From positions 1 to 22,486 of the forward strand of contig JAZFTT010000062.1 of NCBI GenBank assembly GCA_036446835.1: DNA of 22,486 nt, given 5' to 3'. This document shows, piece after piece, positions 15,105-22,486 of this stretch (positions are counted from its first letter, which is position 1; each line of letters opens with the position of its first letter). The notes under the pieces were generated by a model. The model made no database searches and was not told where the DNA came from. It saw nothing but the letters and a program-made list of their open reading frames with translations. Source of the DNA: SZUA-217 sp036446835. GTDB lineage: Bacteria > Actinomycetota > Acidimicrobiia > Spongiisociales > ZC4RG35. Both the position numbers and the translations under genes were made by a program.

Positions 15105-17266
15105 TACCCGACCTTGAGGGCGGAGGGCAAAGCCTCACGCCATGCTCGCGTGATGACTGAAAGGTCAAGGCCGGCAGATCCGAAAGACAGACTGCCGCCC
15201 ACGATGGATCCCACGCGTCGTGCCAGACCATCAGGCAACTCGACCGTGCCGCTCTCCATCACGACCACGAACCGGTGGGGGTCTTCGGAGAACATCGCCG
15301 TCTGACCAAGGTCGCTGATCCGGGCGCCTACACCGGACGCAATGCAGATCTCAGCCACTGCAACAGCGAGACCGCCATCTGAGATGTCGTGGAGGACCGG
15401 GACCAAATGAGCGAGATCCGCCGCGAGATCGATCACACGACGAGCCATTGCCGGGTCGGGGGCGGTGGGCCGACCTCGAAGGACCCCTCCGACAACACGC
15501 TGGACGGCGCTCCCCGCGAAATTGTCGGTCGGCTCCGGGCCAAAAACCCAGATTTCCATGCCCTCTGACGCACGGCTCAACCGTGGGGGATCCGGGGGCA
15601 TCGGGTCAGCCAGTCCGAGTAGTCCGACCACCGGAGTCGGATAGATGTCGATCCCGTCGGTCTCGTTGTAGAACGAGACATTTCCGCCGATCACGGGAAT
15701 GCCCAGCGTCTCACATGCCTCCGATATGCCCTCCACTGTCTCGATCAACTGCCACATCACTTCGGGCTTTTCCGGATTGCCGAAGTTGAGGTTGTCAACC
15801 ACTGCCAGAGGACGGGCACCGGTGACCGCGACGTTGAGGGCGCTTTCGTATACGAGACGCGCCGCTCCCCGACGGGGGTCGAGATAGCAAAGTCTTCCAT
15901 TTCCATCGGTGGATACGGCAAGGGCCTTGTCGGTACCTTTGATTCGAAGCAGCGACCCATCGCCTCCCGGTCCGATGACGGTATTCAGGAAGAGCATGTG
16001 GTCGTACTGCTCGTGGGCCCAGGCGGAGGATCCGATGGCGGGGTCATCCAACAACTTCAGCAACAGGGCCATCGGGTCGACGTCGCGGATCGCCGTCTGA
16101 CCCGACCAGACATCCTCGAGCCAGTCCGGACGTGCCGACAGGCGATCGAGGAGGGGGGCGGCGTCGGCCAGTGATGCCGCAGGGACTTCGGTCACCACCT
16201 GACCGTTGTGCTTGATGGTGAGTGTTCCTCCCGGCTTCACCTTCCCGACCACCGCCGAGTCAATCTCCCACTTGTCGGCCACTGCCAGCACCCGCTCGAC
16301 CTTGTCGGGCGACACGAACGCCATCATTCGCTCCTGTGACTCGGACATGAGCAGTTCGGACGCGGTCATGCCGGATTCCCGTGTGTGCACGGCGTCGAGG
16401 TTGACCTCCATCCCCACGCCGGCTCGTCCTGCCGGCTCGGAAGTGGCACAGGAGAGACCGGCGGCCCCCAGATCCTGGACACCGACGACCAGACCAAGCT
16501 CGTAGAGCTCGAGACACGCCTCGATCAGCTTCTTCTCCTCGAATGGGTCGCCTACCTGGACACTCGGCCGCTTCTCCTCGGATTCGTCGTCGAAGGAGGC
16601 GGAAGCCAGGACCGAAGCTCCACCTATCCCGTCTCTGCCGGTGGCCCTGCCCAGCAGCACGGCGATGGTGCCGGGTTCTCCGGCAGTGCCGAGTACCAGC
16701 TGCTCTTTGCGGAGGATTCCCAGGCACATCACGTTGACCAGGGGGTTCCCCGAGTAGCAATCATCGAACTCGACTTCTCCGCCTACCGTGGGGACTCCGA
16801 CAGCGTTCCCATATCCGGCGATTCCCGCGACGACGCCTTTGAAAAGGTATCGGTTCTTGGGCTGGTCGAGCGGGCCAAAACGGATCTGATCCCACAGGGC
16901 GATTGGTCTTGCGCCCATCGTGAAGATATCTCTGATTATGCCGCCGACTCCGGTGGCTGCACCCTGGTACGGCTCTACGAAGGAGGGATGGTTGTGACTC
17001 TCGATGCGAAGTGCCGCGAGCCACCCGTCGCCGATGTCAACGACTCCAGCATTCTCACCGGGTCCTACCACCACCCAGGGAGCTTCGGTGGGGAAACGTC
17101 CGAGGTGGATTCTCGATGACTTGTAGGAACAGTGCTCCGACCACATGACCGAGTACATGGCGATCTCGGCTGGGAGTGGGTCTCGTTCCAGGATCCCGAC
17201 GACAGATTCGTACTCGCCGTCGGTCATGCCGAGCTTTCGGTGGATGGGCTCGGCCGCGGTGGTCAT
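15104..17266 (-). CDS. purL: Phosphoribosylformylglycinamidine synthase subunit PurL
   Basis: PurL (720 aa, the small type that works with PurQ and PurS) converts FGAR to FGAM using ATP and ammonia supplied by PurQ. Visible motifs are MWSEHCSYKSS near residues 41-51, ESHNHPS with GAATGVGGIIRD, VQDLGAAGLSCATSE, MTASELLMSESQERMMAF, and in the second AIR-synthetase-like half AVTGARPLAVVDNLNFGNP and VIGGNVSFYNET, followed by LHDISDGGLAVAVAE. Both PurM-like repeats are complete. The ATG overlaps the purQ stop by 4 nt (ATGA) and the TAA overlaps the redoxin ATG by one base. Very low uncertainty. Confidence 0.97.
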   Translation of the reverse strand: MTTAAEPIHRKLGMTDGEYESVVGILERDPLPAEIAMYSVMWSEHCSYKSSRIHLGRFPTEAPWVVVGPGENAGVVDIGDGWLAALRIESHNHPSFVEPYQGAATGVGGIIRDIFTMGARPIALWDQIRFGPLDQPKNRYLFKGVVAGIAGYGNAVGVPTVGGEVEFDDCYSGNPLVNVMCLGILRKEQLVLGTAGEPGTIAVLLGRATGRDGIGGASVLASASFDDESEEKRPSVQVGDPFEEKKLIEACLELYELGLVVGVQDLGAAGLSCATSEPAGRAGVGMEVNLDAVHTRESGMTASELLMSESQERMMAFVSPDKVERVLAVADKWEIDSAVVGKVKPGGTLTIKHNGQVVTEVPAASLADAAPLLDRLSARPDWLEDVWSGQTAIRDVDPMALLLKLLDDPAIGSSAWAHEQYDHMLFLNTVIGPGGDGSLLRIKGTDKALAVSTDGNGRLCYLDPRRGAARLVYESALNVAVTGARPLAVVDNLNFGNPEKPEVMWQLIETVEGISEACETLGIPVIGGNVSFYNETDGIDIYPTPVVGLLGLADPMPPDPPRLSRASEGMEIWVFGPEPTDNFAGSAVQRVVGGVLRGRPTAPDPAMARRVIDLAADLAHLVPVLHDISDGGLAVAVAEICIASGVGARISDLGQTAMFSEDPHRFVVVMESGTVELPDGLARRVGSIVGGSLSFGSAGLDLSVITRAWREALPSALKVG

Positions 17267-17907
17267 ACCGCGACGAGTGACTGGAGAAAGCTCTCCAGCA
17301 GGACTTGTCCGTCTGATGATCCGAGGACGTCCTCTATTCCGCGTTCCGGGTGGGGCATTACTCCGGCAACGTTTCCCCGCTCGTTGGCAACGGCCGCCGC
17401 CCCGGAGTGCGAACCGTTGGGGTCGCCGAGGTATCGGAGGACGATACGGCCCCTTGCGGATGGATCGACCCAGTTTCCCTCATAGGAGTTGAGAGGTATT
17501 CGGATCCGGTCCCCTTTGGTGGCGAGCCTGGTGAGGACAGTGTCGCTATCGATGACTTCGACGTCTATGAAGCGGCAGATGAAGGACAGGTCACGATTGG
17601 CGATCAGGGCTCCGGGAAGAAGCTCGGCCTCGCATAGCATCTGGAAACCGTTGCAGATGCCGAGGACAGGGGCGCCGGACTCCGCCATGCGTCTCACCTC
17701 GCTCATCACCGGCGAAAAACGAGCGATGGCGCCGGTTCTGAGATAATCGCCGTGGGCGAACCCACCCGGCAGGATCACACCATGGAAATCGGCCAGGTCC
17801 GTCTCGCGGTGCCACACCAGATCGGCTTCTCCACCCAGCGCATTGAGGGCGTAGACGACGTCATGCTCGCAGTTGGTACCGGGGAAGACTACGACGGCAG
17901 TCCTCAT
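17263..17907 (-). CDS. purQ: Phosphoribosylformylglycinamidine synthase subunit PurQ (glutaminase)
   Basis: Class I glutamine amidotransferase of 214 aa that releases ammonia for PurL. The nucleophile is C85 in GICNGFQML; the rest of the triad is H186 and E188 in MPHPERG. The N-terminal FPGTNCEHD (8-16) and LPGGFAHGDYLRTGAIA (46-62) are PurQ signatures. The segment that is usually IAHGEG is here IPLNSYEGNW (137-146), a local deviation unlikely to affect the triad. The start ATG overlaps the purS stop by 4 nt, and the stop overlaps the purL start. Confidence 0.97.
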   Translation of the reverse strand: MRTAVVVFPGTNCEHDVVYALNALGGEADLVWHRETDLADFHGVILPGGFAHGDYLRTGAIARFSPVMSEVRRMAESGAPVLGICNGFQMLCEAELLPGALIANRDLSFICRFIDVEVIDSDTVLTRLATKGDRIRIPLNSYEGNWVDPSARGRIVLRYLGDPNGSHSGAAAVANERGNVAGVMPHPERGIEDVLGSSDGQVLLESFLQSLVAV

Positions 17908-18146
17908 TCCGAGACTTCCACCTCAAAGACCTCGAGCACTGGATTTGCCAGCAGCCGCCGACACATCTCTTCCACTTGTGCCCGGACCGTTGCCGGGTCG
18001 TCTCCTGTGACCTTCAGGTGAACCACCCGGTCCATGCGGACATCGGACGTCCCGGTATAGCCAAGGTCGTGCAGTGCGCGCTCAACGGTGGTGCCCTCCG
18101 GATCGGCGATCTCCGGTCGCCTGTTGATGGTCACGGTCACTCTCAA
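17904..18146 (-). CDS. purS: Phosphoribosylformylglycinamidine synthase subunit PurS
   Basis: A protein of 80 aa, the normal PurS size, which bridges PurL and PurQ in the FGAM synthase complex. It has the PurS pattern: strand VTVTINRRPEIADPEGTTVE, then ALHDLGY, then the segment DVRMDRVVHLKV and a helix VEEMCRRLLANPVLEVFEVE. The start is TTG 18146, overlapping the purC stop as TTGA; GTG 18140 is an alternative two residues later. The position between purC and purQ confirms the call. Confidence 0.93.
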   Translation of the reverse strand: MRVTVTINRRPEIADPEGTTVERALHDLGYTGTSDVRMDRVVHLKVTGDDPATVRAQVEEMCRRLLANPVLEVFEVEVSE

Positions 18147-19027
18147 GTGACGGCACCGGCCAGGTAGTCATCAAAGTCTTTCCCTGTTATCCGCTCGAAG
18201 GCTTCGATGTAGCGGGCTCGGGTGCCCTCCACGATATCGGTGGGAAGGTCGGGTGCGGGTGGTGTCTTGTCCCAGGCTTGCTGCTCCAGCCAGTCCCGCA
18301 CGTATTGTTTGTCGAACGACGGAATTTCGTTGCCGGGATCCCAATCATCTCTAGGCCAGTATCGGGAGGAGTCGGGGGTGAGCACCTCGTCAATGAGCAG
18401 GATCTCACCGTTCGACCAGCCGAATTCGAACTTGGTATCGGCGAGAATCACACCTCTCTCCGCGGCGTAGGCGGAGCCCCTCTTGTAGATGTCGATAGAG
18501 CGCGAGCGCAGGTCTTCATAAAGATCATCCCCGAGGATTTCCCTGGTCTGTGCTTCGGTGATGTTCTCATCATGACCGGTCGTCGCTTTGGTTGCCGGGG
18601 TGAAGATTGGCTCGGGCAGCTTGTCCGCCATTCTCAGACCGTCAGGTAGATGTTCGGTGGTGGGCCCGCCACCATCTCGGTACTCACGCCACGACGAACC
18701 GTACAGGTAGCCGCGAACCACGCACTCGACCGGGATGACTTCCGCTTTTCGCACGACCATCGTTCGTCCCGAGAGTTCGCGCTGGTTCTCTTCGGATAGG
18801 TTCGGAATACCGGAAAGATCGTTTGTGACCAGGTGGTTCGGGGTGTCGAGAAGGTCAAAGAAGTGAAGACTGACTCCGGTGAGCACCCGGCCCTTATCCG
18901 GAATGGTCTGATCGAGGACCACGTCGTAGGCAGAGATACGGTCTGTTGCGACGAACAGGAGATGCTCTTGATCGATCTCGTAGATCTCCCGGACCTTGCC
19001 GGAGCCAATGTGGGGAAGAGCGATCAT
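18143..19027 (-). CDS. purC: SAICAR synthase (phosphoribosylaminoimidazole-succinocarboxamide synthase)
   Basis: PurC joins CAIR and aspartate with ATP. The protein has 294 aa, the longer type found in actinobacteria and yeast rather than the roughly 240-aa B. subtilis type. Motifs visible are GSGKVREIY (8-16), ATDRISAYDVV (27-37), IPVECVVRGYLYGSSWREY (98-116), FTPATKATTGHDENI, and LADTKFEFGW followed by LIDEVLTPDSSRYWP, all typical. It is the first gene of the purCSQL-redoxin operon. No SD precedes ATG 19027; TACTCT ends 11 nt upstream and could be the -10 of a leaderless transcript, though no good -35 is seen. Confidence 0.96.
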   Translation of the reverse strand: MIALPHIGSGKVREIYEIDQEHLLFVATDRISAYDVVLDQTIPDKGRVLTGVSLHFFDLLDTPNHLVTNDLSGIPNLSEENQRELSGRTMVVRKAEVIPVECVVRGYLYGSSWREYRDGGGPTTEHLPDGLRMADKLPEPIFTPATKATTGHDENITEAQTREILGDDLYEDLRSRSIDIYKRGSAYAAERGVILADTKFEFGWSNGEILLIDEVLTPDSSRYWPRDDWDPGNEIPSFDKQYVRDWLEQQAWDKTPPAPDLPTDIVEGTRARYIEAFERITGKDFDDYLAGAVT

Positions 19028-19137
19028 GCGGCGGCAGAGTAGCGGGGCGCGCTATGCCGTCGAGTCGGGCGCATTCGTCACCCCGGTGTGGGCCCAAATC
19101 CCCTAGCGAGGTCTCGAATCGAACCGTAGCTTTGGAG

Positions 19138-19147
19138 AAAAGGAGGT
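19138..19147 (+). promoter_or_regulatory. Strong ribosome binding site of the CBS-BON gene
   Basis: AAAAGGAGGT lies 3 nt before ATG 19151, with the AGGAGG core 4 nt from the start. It is an almost full match to the anti-SD and the strongest in the window. It fixes the start and suggests high translation. Confidence 0.8.
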
Positions 19148-19150
19148 GTC

Positions 19151-19852
19151 ATGCGTGTACGCGATTTAATGACCACAGAGATTTTGACTGTCGGGCCGGA
19201 GGCTTCTCTCAAGGAGGCCGCACGCAGGATGCTCGAAGGCGAGATCAGTGGACTGCCTGTCACCACTGACGACGGCGACCTGATTGGCATCATTACAGAA
19301 GCCGACTTGATGGACACAGAGGCAGATCGCCGCGTCGCACGCAGGGCTGGGCTTCTTCGGCTATTCATCCGAGATGTGGAGATCCCATCGCATGAGCGGC
19401 TTGTGGGTGATGTCATGACCACAGATGTGAAGGTCATCGATCCCGAGTCGGATCATGCGAAGGCGGCGCGACTGATGCAGAAGAAGGGGATCAAGAGGAT
19501 CCCGGTTGTTGTAGACGGCCGACTCATTGGTCTCATCTCGCGAGCCGACATGCTCAAGGCCTACGTCCGATCCGACCATGAAATCATTGACGAGATCCGG
19601 GGGCACGTCATGAAAGACATCCTCTGGATCGACTCCCGACGAGTGGATGTCGAATGTGTTGACGGCAACGTGATCCTCAGTGGACACCTGGAGACCAAGT
19701 CCGACGCCAGCTTGCTCATCGAGTTGACGAGGAGACTCGATGGGGTTGCTTCAGTCAGTGATCAGCTGACCTGGGAGGTGAACAACACCAAGCTGGAGAT
19801 GGTGAGCCCACCCACCGGGTACGCCAGGGGCGACTGGGTAGTCAGGAATTAA
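19151..19852 (+). CDS. CBS-CBS-BON domain protein
   Basis: A 233-aa protein with two CBS domains and a C-terminal BON domain. CBS1 covers about residues 4-55 (VRDLMTTEILTVGPEASLKE, LIGIITEADLM). CBS2 covers about 83-137 (VGDVMTTDVKVIDPE, RIPVVVDGRLIGLISRADML). The BON region spans about 140-210 (VECVDGNVILSGHLETKSD). CBS pairs usually sense adenine nucleotides; BON domains are thought to bind membranes or ligands. The exact role is unknown. It is likely cytosolic since no signal peptide is seen. It is divergent from purC across a 123-bp gap, with the LCP gene 61 bp downstream. Confidence 0.88.
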   Translation: MRVRDLMTTEILTVGPEASLKEAARRMLEGEISGLPVTTDDGDLIGIITEADLMDTEADRRVARRAGLLRLFIRDVEIPSHERLVGDVMTTDVKVIDPESDHAKAARLMQKKGIKRIPVVVDGRLIGLISRADMLKAYVRSDHEIIDEIRGHVMKDILWIDSRRVDVECVDGNVILSGHLETKSDASLLIELTRRLDGVASVSDQLTWEVNNTKLEMVSPPTGYARGDWVVRN

Positions 19853-19913
19853 CGATCGGGATCGAGGCACATCACCCTGCATCGAGATCGTCCCGGCCTA
19901 GCCTGTTGCCGCT

Positions 19914-21032
19914 TTGGCCTTGATGAAGTACGTCCTGTTTCATCCATGGCGGGCGGCCGCTGTCGTGCTCGTTGGGATTGTCCTCGGAACCGGGGCCTTC
20001 TATGTTTATGCGTTGAGTGACGCCTTCGGCGCCATTGCCATAGAGGAATTCGATCCTGACGCGGCACGAAACGCGATTGAGGCGGCGCCGGCGCCTGTGG
20101 TAACAGGTACGACCGTTTACGACTTCCAGGTAGTCGAGCCTGACTTCGACGTGAACGCCGATCCCCTTGACCTGATCAACGAGCAGATCGAATCGATCCC
20201 GGATCCGAGGAATTTCAGCCCGCACTCCTTTGGTGAGCCGATCCCGGACGATGTGTTCGAATCGTATCTGCTCATCGGTACGGATGAATCCGGGTTCCTC
20301 GCCGACTCGATCATCCTTGCCTTACAACCCAGCGATCGCGGAGCACCCATAATGGTGAGCCTTCCACGGGATCTCTACGTGTGGAATCTGTGCAAAGGGA
20401 CCTTCACGCGGCTCAACACGGGGCTGGGCGGCTGCAAGGGCATAGCCTCGGGTTCCGAACTGATGGCAATCATGGTTGAGGACTACACCGGCATTCCCGT
20501 GGATCATCTCGCCAGGATCAACTTCGGGGGATTTGCCCGATTGGTGGACACGATGGGCGGGATCACCGTTTGTGTCGACTACCCGACGCGAGACGCCAAG
20601 GCTCATCTGGATATCCCGACGGCTGGATGCCAACGAGTCGACGGAGCCACCGCTCTCGGATGGGTCAGATCACGTCACACCGAGCAGTTGCGAGATGACG
20701 GTGAGTGGATCCAGGTGGCTGGTTCGGACTTTGCCAGACAAAACCGCCAGCAGGATGTTCTTTTCCAGCTTGCGGCGAGGGCAGCTCGCTTTTCCTCACC
20801 GGCCACGTTGGCCAGCCGGCTCTCAGCCGTTTCTTCCTCTGTGCGTCTCGACTCTTCGTGGTCTTTCGGACAAGCAGTGTCGGCAGCTTGGAGGTATCGG
20901 GGAATCTCGAAAAGCTCGGTGAATCGCTTCACGATCGAGATCATCAACATCAAGACACCGCTCGGTGCTGCGGTTTTGCTGCCGGCCAAGCCATTCATGG
21001 AGCATTTGGAGTCGGTCTACCCGCTGAGCTAG
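19914..21032 (+). CDS. LytR-CpsA-Psr (LCP) family cell-wall glycopolymer ligase
   Basis: A 372-aa membrane-anchored protein expected to attach glycopolymers to peptidoglycan outside the cell. A single transmembrane anchor lies at about residues 13-34. The LCP domain runs from about 117: YLLIGTDESGFLADSIILAL, MVSLPRDLYVW (147-157), RLNTGLGGCKG (166-176), INFGGFARLVDTMGGI (202-217), ALGWVRSRH (247-255) and the later FARQNRQQ. The usual arginines in the GxDxR...RSD segment are absent (GTDESGFLADS), although the Asp before Ser is kept. Two starts fit: TTG 19914 or ATG 19923. Neither has an SD. The stop is shared with convergent purB inside one CTAG. Confidence 0.88.
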   Translation: MALMKYVLFHPWRAAAVVLVGIVLGTGAFYVYALSDAFGAIAIEEFDPDAARNAIEAAPAPVVTGTTVYDFQVVEPDFDVNADPLDLINEQIESIPDPRNFSPHSFGEPIPDDVFESYLLIGTDESGFLADSIILALQPSDRGAPIMVSLPRDLYVWNLCKGTFTRLNTGLGGCKGIASGSELMAIMVEDYTGIPVDHLARINFGGFARLVDTMGGITVCVDYPTRDAKAHLDIPTAGCQRVDGATALGWVRSRHTEQLRDDGEWIQVAGSDFARQNRQQDVLFQLAARAARFSSPATLASRLSAVSSSVRLDSSWSFGQAVSAAWRYRGISKSSVNRFTIEIINIKTPLGAAVLLPAKPFMEHLESVYPLS

Positions 21033-22327
21033 AGCGTCAGCCCGGCGAGTCTGTCGAAGACGACGCTGCTTGTTTCGCTCACCCTCTCGAGTGAGAAGCT
21101 CGCCTCGATGCGATCCCGATCGATTTCGATCTCCGGGTCGTCAGCCAGAAGATCTCGAAGATGACCCTTGCCGTCCCACGCATCCATGGCATGGCGCTGG
21201 ACGATGCGGTAGGCCTCATCCCTGGCCAGTCCCGACTCGATCAGAGATAGGAGAACCGCCTGGCTGAAGATCAACCCGCTGGTGGCCTCGAGGTTTGCTG
21301 CCATGCGCTCCCTATCGACCACGAGAGTATCGACCAGTCCCGTGAACTTCACCAGCATGTAGTGGAGGGTGATCGATGCGTCGGGAAGCACGACTCGCTC
21401 GGCGGACGAGTGAGAGATGTCACGCTCATGCCACAGGGCGACGTTCTCCAGACCCACCTGGGCGTAGCCCCGGAGAAGACGGGCCATCCCGGTCATGCGC
21501 TCCGACAGAATCGGGTTGCGCTTATGAGGCATCGCCGAGGAGCCTTTCTGTCCCTTGCCGAAGCTCTCTCGAGCCTCCGACACGTCGGAGCGCTGCAAAT
21601 GGCGGATCTCGGTGGCCATCCGTTCTATCGATGCCCCGATCAAGGCAAGGGTCGACAGATATTCGGCATGTCGATCCCGGGCCGTTACCTGAGTCGAGGC
21701 GGGCTCGGGCGTGAGCCCGAGGGCCTGACAGACATGCTCTTCGACCGCGGGAGGCACCTGGGCGTAGGTGCCGACGGCGCCCGATATCTTCCCGACCGCG
21801 ACCGAACTCCTTGCGGCTTGAAGTCTCTTGTGGTCCCGGCTCAGCTCGAAGGCCCAGCCGGCCAACTTGAGACCGAAGGTGGTGGGCTCCGCCCAGATCC
21901 CGTGGGTTCTGCCAATCATGTAGGTATGGCGATGTTCCTCGGCCTTGGCCTTCACAACCTCGAACAACCCCTCCAACGAAACGATGAGCAGGTCGGCCGC
22001 ATCTCTGAGAAAGACGCCGCCGGCTGTGTCGAGAACATCGGAGGAGGTGAGTCCGTAATGAACCCAACCGGCTGCCTTCGGTCCTGCTTCGCTGCCGAGC
22101 AGATCCACAAACGCGGCCAAGTCGTGGTTGGTTACTGCTTCGCGATCGGCCACCTCGCCCGGAGTAGGGCATCTGGCGGAGCGCGTCATCGCGGCTGTCC
22201 CGCTGGGAACCTTGCCCATTTGCTCCCACGACTCGAGGGCGAGGACTTCGACTTCCTTCCACGTCTCGAGCTTGTTCTCTTCTGCCCAGATCGCTCCCAT
22301 CTCGGGCAGGGTGTAGCGCTCGATCAT
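21029..22327 (-). CDS. purB: Adenylosuccinate lyase
   Basis: PurB (432 aa) cleaves SAICAR to AICAR and adenylosuccinate to AMP. The N-terminus MIERYTLPEMGAIWAEENK is typical of the family. Catalytic motifs are THGIWAEPTTFGLK (with the active-site His) and the fumarase-superfamily signature GSSAMPHKRNP preceded by SFGKGQK; LTSSDVLDT near residue 93-101 binds substrate. The last codons overlap the LCP gene by 4 nt (shared CTAG). No SD is visible before ATG 22327. It is on the same strand as the other purine genes but separated from them by two plus-strand genes. Confidence 0.96.
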   Translation of the reverse strand: MIERYTLPEMGAIWAEENKLETWKEVEVLALESWEQMGKVPSGTAAMTRSARCPTPGEVADREAVTNHDLAAFVDLLGSEAGPKAAGWVHYGLTSSDVLDTAGGVFLRDAADLLIVSLEGLFEVVKAKAEEHRHTYMIGRTHGIWAEPTTFGLKLAGWAFELSRDHKRLQAARSSVAVGKISGAVGTYAQVPPAVEEHVCQALGLTPEPASTQVTARDRHAEYLSTLALIGASIERMATEIRHLQRSDVSEARESFGKGQKGSSAMPHKRNPILSERMTGMARLLRGYAQVGLENVALWHERDISHSSAERVVLPDASITLHYMLVKFTGLVDTLVVDRERMAANLEATSGLIFSQAVLLSLIESGLARDEAYRIVQRHAMDAWDGKGHLRDLLADDPEIEIDRDRIEASFSLERVSETSSVVFDRLAGLTL

Positions 22328-22486
22328 GGGTCAGATGATGCCACGCCGGTTAGCGTCGCCGTTCGATGCGACGGATCAGCAGGAGTCAGGCCAGGCGATA
22401 TGCCCTTGCTGCACAGGGTTTCATCGAAGGACGTCCCGGCGGGCGTGTTGATATCCGGCATTTTCGCAAGGTTGTGAGTCGTGTCG
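22328..22486. other. Right-edge 159 nt upstream of purB, no supportable gene
   Basis: On the minus strand one frame is open across the whole stretch and stops at a TGA overlapping the purB ATG (ATGA), the arrangement used by many genes here. The implied 53 residues do not resemble any family I know and could be chance. No tRNA, clear promoter or repeat is seen. Confidence 0.3.

Noticed and set aside
19853..19913. Terminator between the CBS-BON and LCP genes
   Set aside because: Only scattered GATCG repeats and a poor long-loop pairing (ACGATC/GATCGT); no U-tract.
21362..22477. 371-codon plus-strand open frame
   Set aside because: Lies antisense to purB, which is unmistakable; composition looks like a shadow of a GC-rich gene.
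1..22486. CRISPR array, tRNA genes, IS elements, phage or defence system
   Set aside because: No repeat-spacer pattern, cloverleaf, transposase or known defence-protein motif was found on reading both strands; a tRNA-Sec gene was looked for and not seen.

Overview
This is a G+C-rich, gene-dense bacterial chromosome segment with almost no intergenic space. Many neighbouring genes share stop/start overlaps (ATGA, GTGA, TTGA, TAATG), and GTG and TTG starts are common. The gene content suggests a high-G+C actinobacterial lineage, possibly an uncultured Acidimicrobiia-like organism: three-gene PurS/PurQ/PurL FGAM synthase, a LAL-type LuxR regulator, an LCP cell-wall ligase, a CBS-CBS-BON protein and an HdeD-like membrane protein. 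No rRNA, tRNA, IS element, CRISPR array or phage gene was seen. The taxonomic guess is an inference.

Layout. 1-2493 (-): most of a LuxR/LAL ATPase regulator whose C-terminus runs off the left edge. 2541-4040 (-): DEAD-box helicase carrying a C-terminal RRM. 4274-5563 (-): class III aminotransferase, separated by a strong hairpin terminator from a small HdeD-like membrane protein (5655-6176, -). 6281-7336 (+): adenine/adenosine deaminase. 7316-11708 (-): compact operon reading DsbA/FrnE-like protein, gamma-carbonic anhydrase, purF, purM, acyl-CoA thioesterase. 11753-12133: decayed remains of an M20 metallopeptidase gene. 12169-14019 (-): frameshifted ArsR-type regulator, alpha/beta hydrolase, mobA. 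14067-19027 (-): operon purC, purS, purQ, purL, then a thioredoxin-fold protein interrupted by one in-frame TGA. 19151-21032 (+): CBS-BON protein and LCP protein. 21029-22327 (-): purB. 22328-22486: nothing supportable.

Seven genes of de novo purine synthesis (purB, C, S, Q, L, F, M) sit in two operons and a single gene, with an adenine-deaminase-type salvage gene among them.

The most interesting item is the gene at 14067-15104. An in-frame TGA lies exactly where a redox-active cysteine belongs (WASW-TGA-GC). The same frame continues for 208 more sense codons with a recognisable thioredoxin fold. A hairpin whose apical loop starts 21 nt after the TGA has a G as its second loop base, which fits a bacterial SECIS. 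UGA is an ordinary stop in several neighbouring genes, so this is best read as a selenocysteine-containing redoxin, translationally coupled to purL. Other notable points are the M20 relic, the regulator frameshift and the helicase-RRM fusion.
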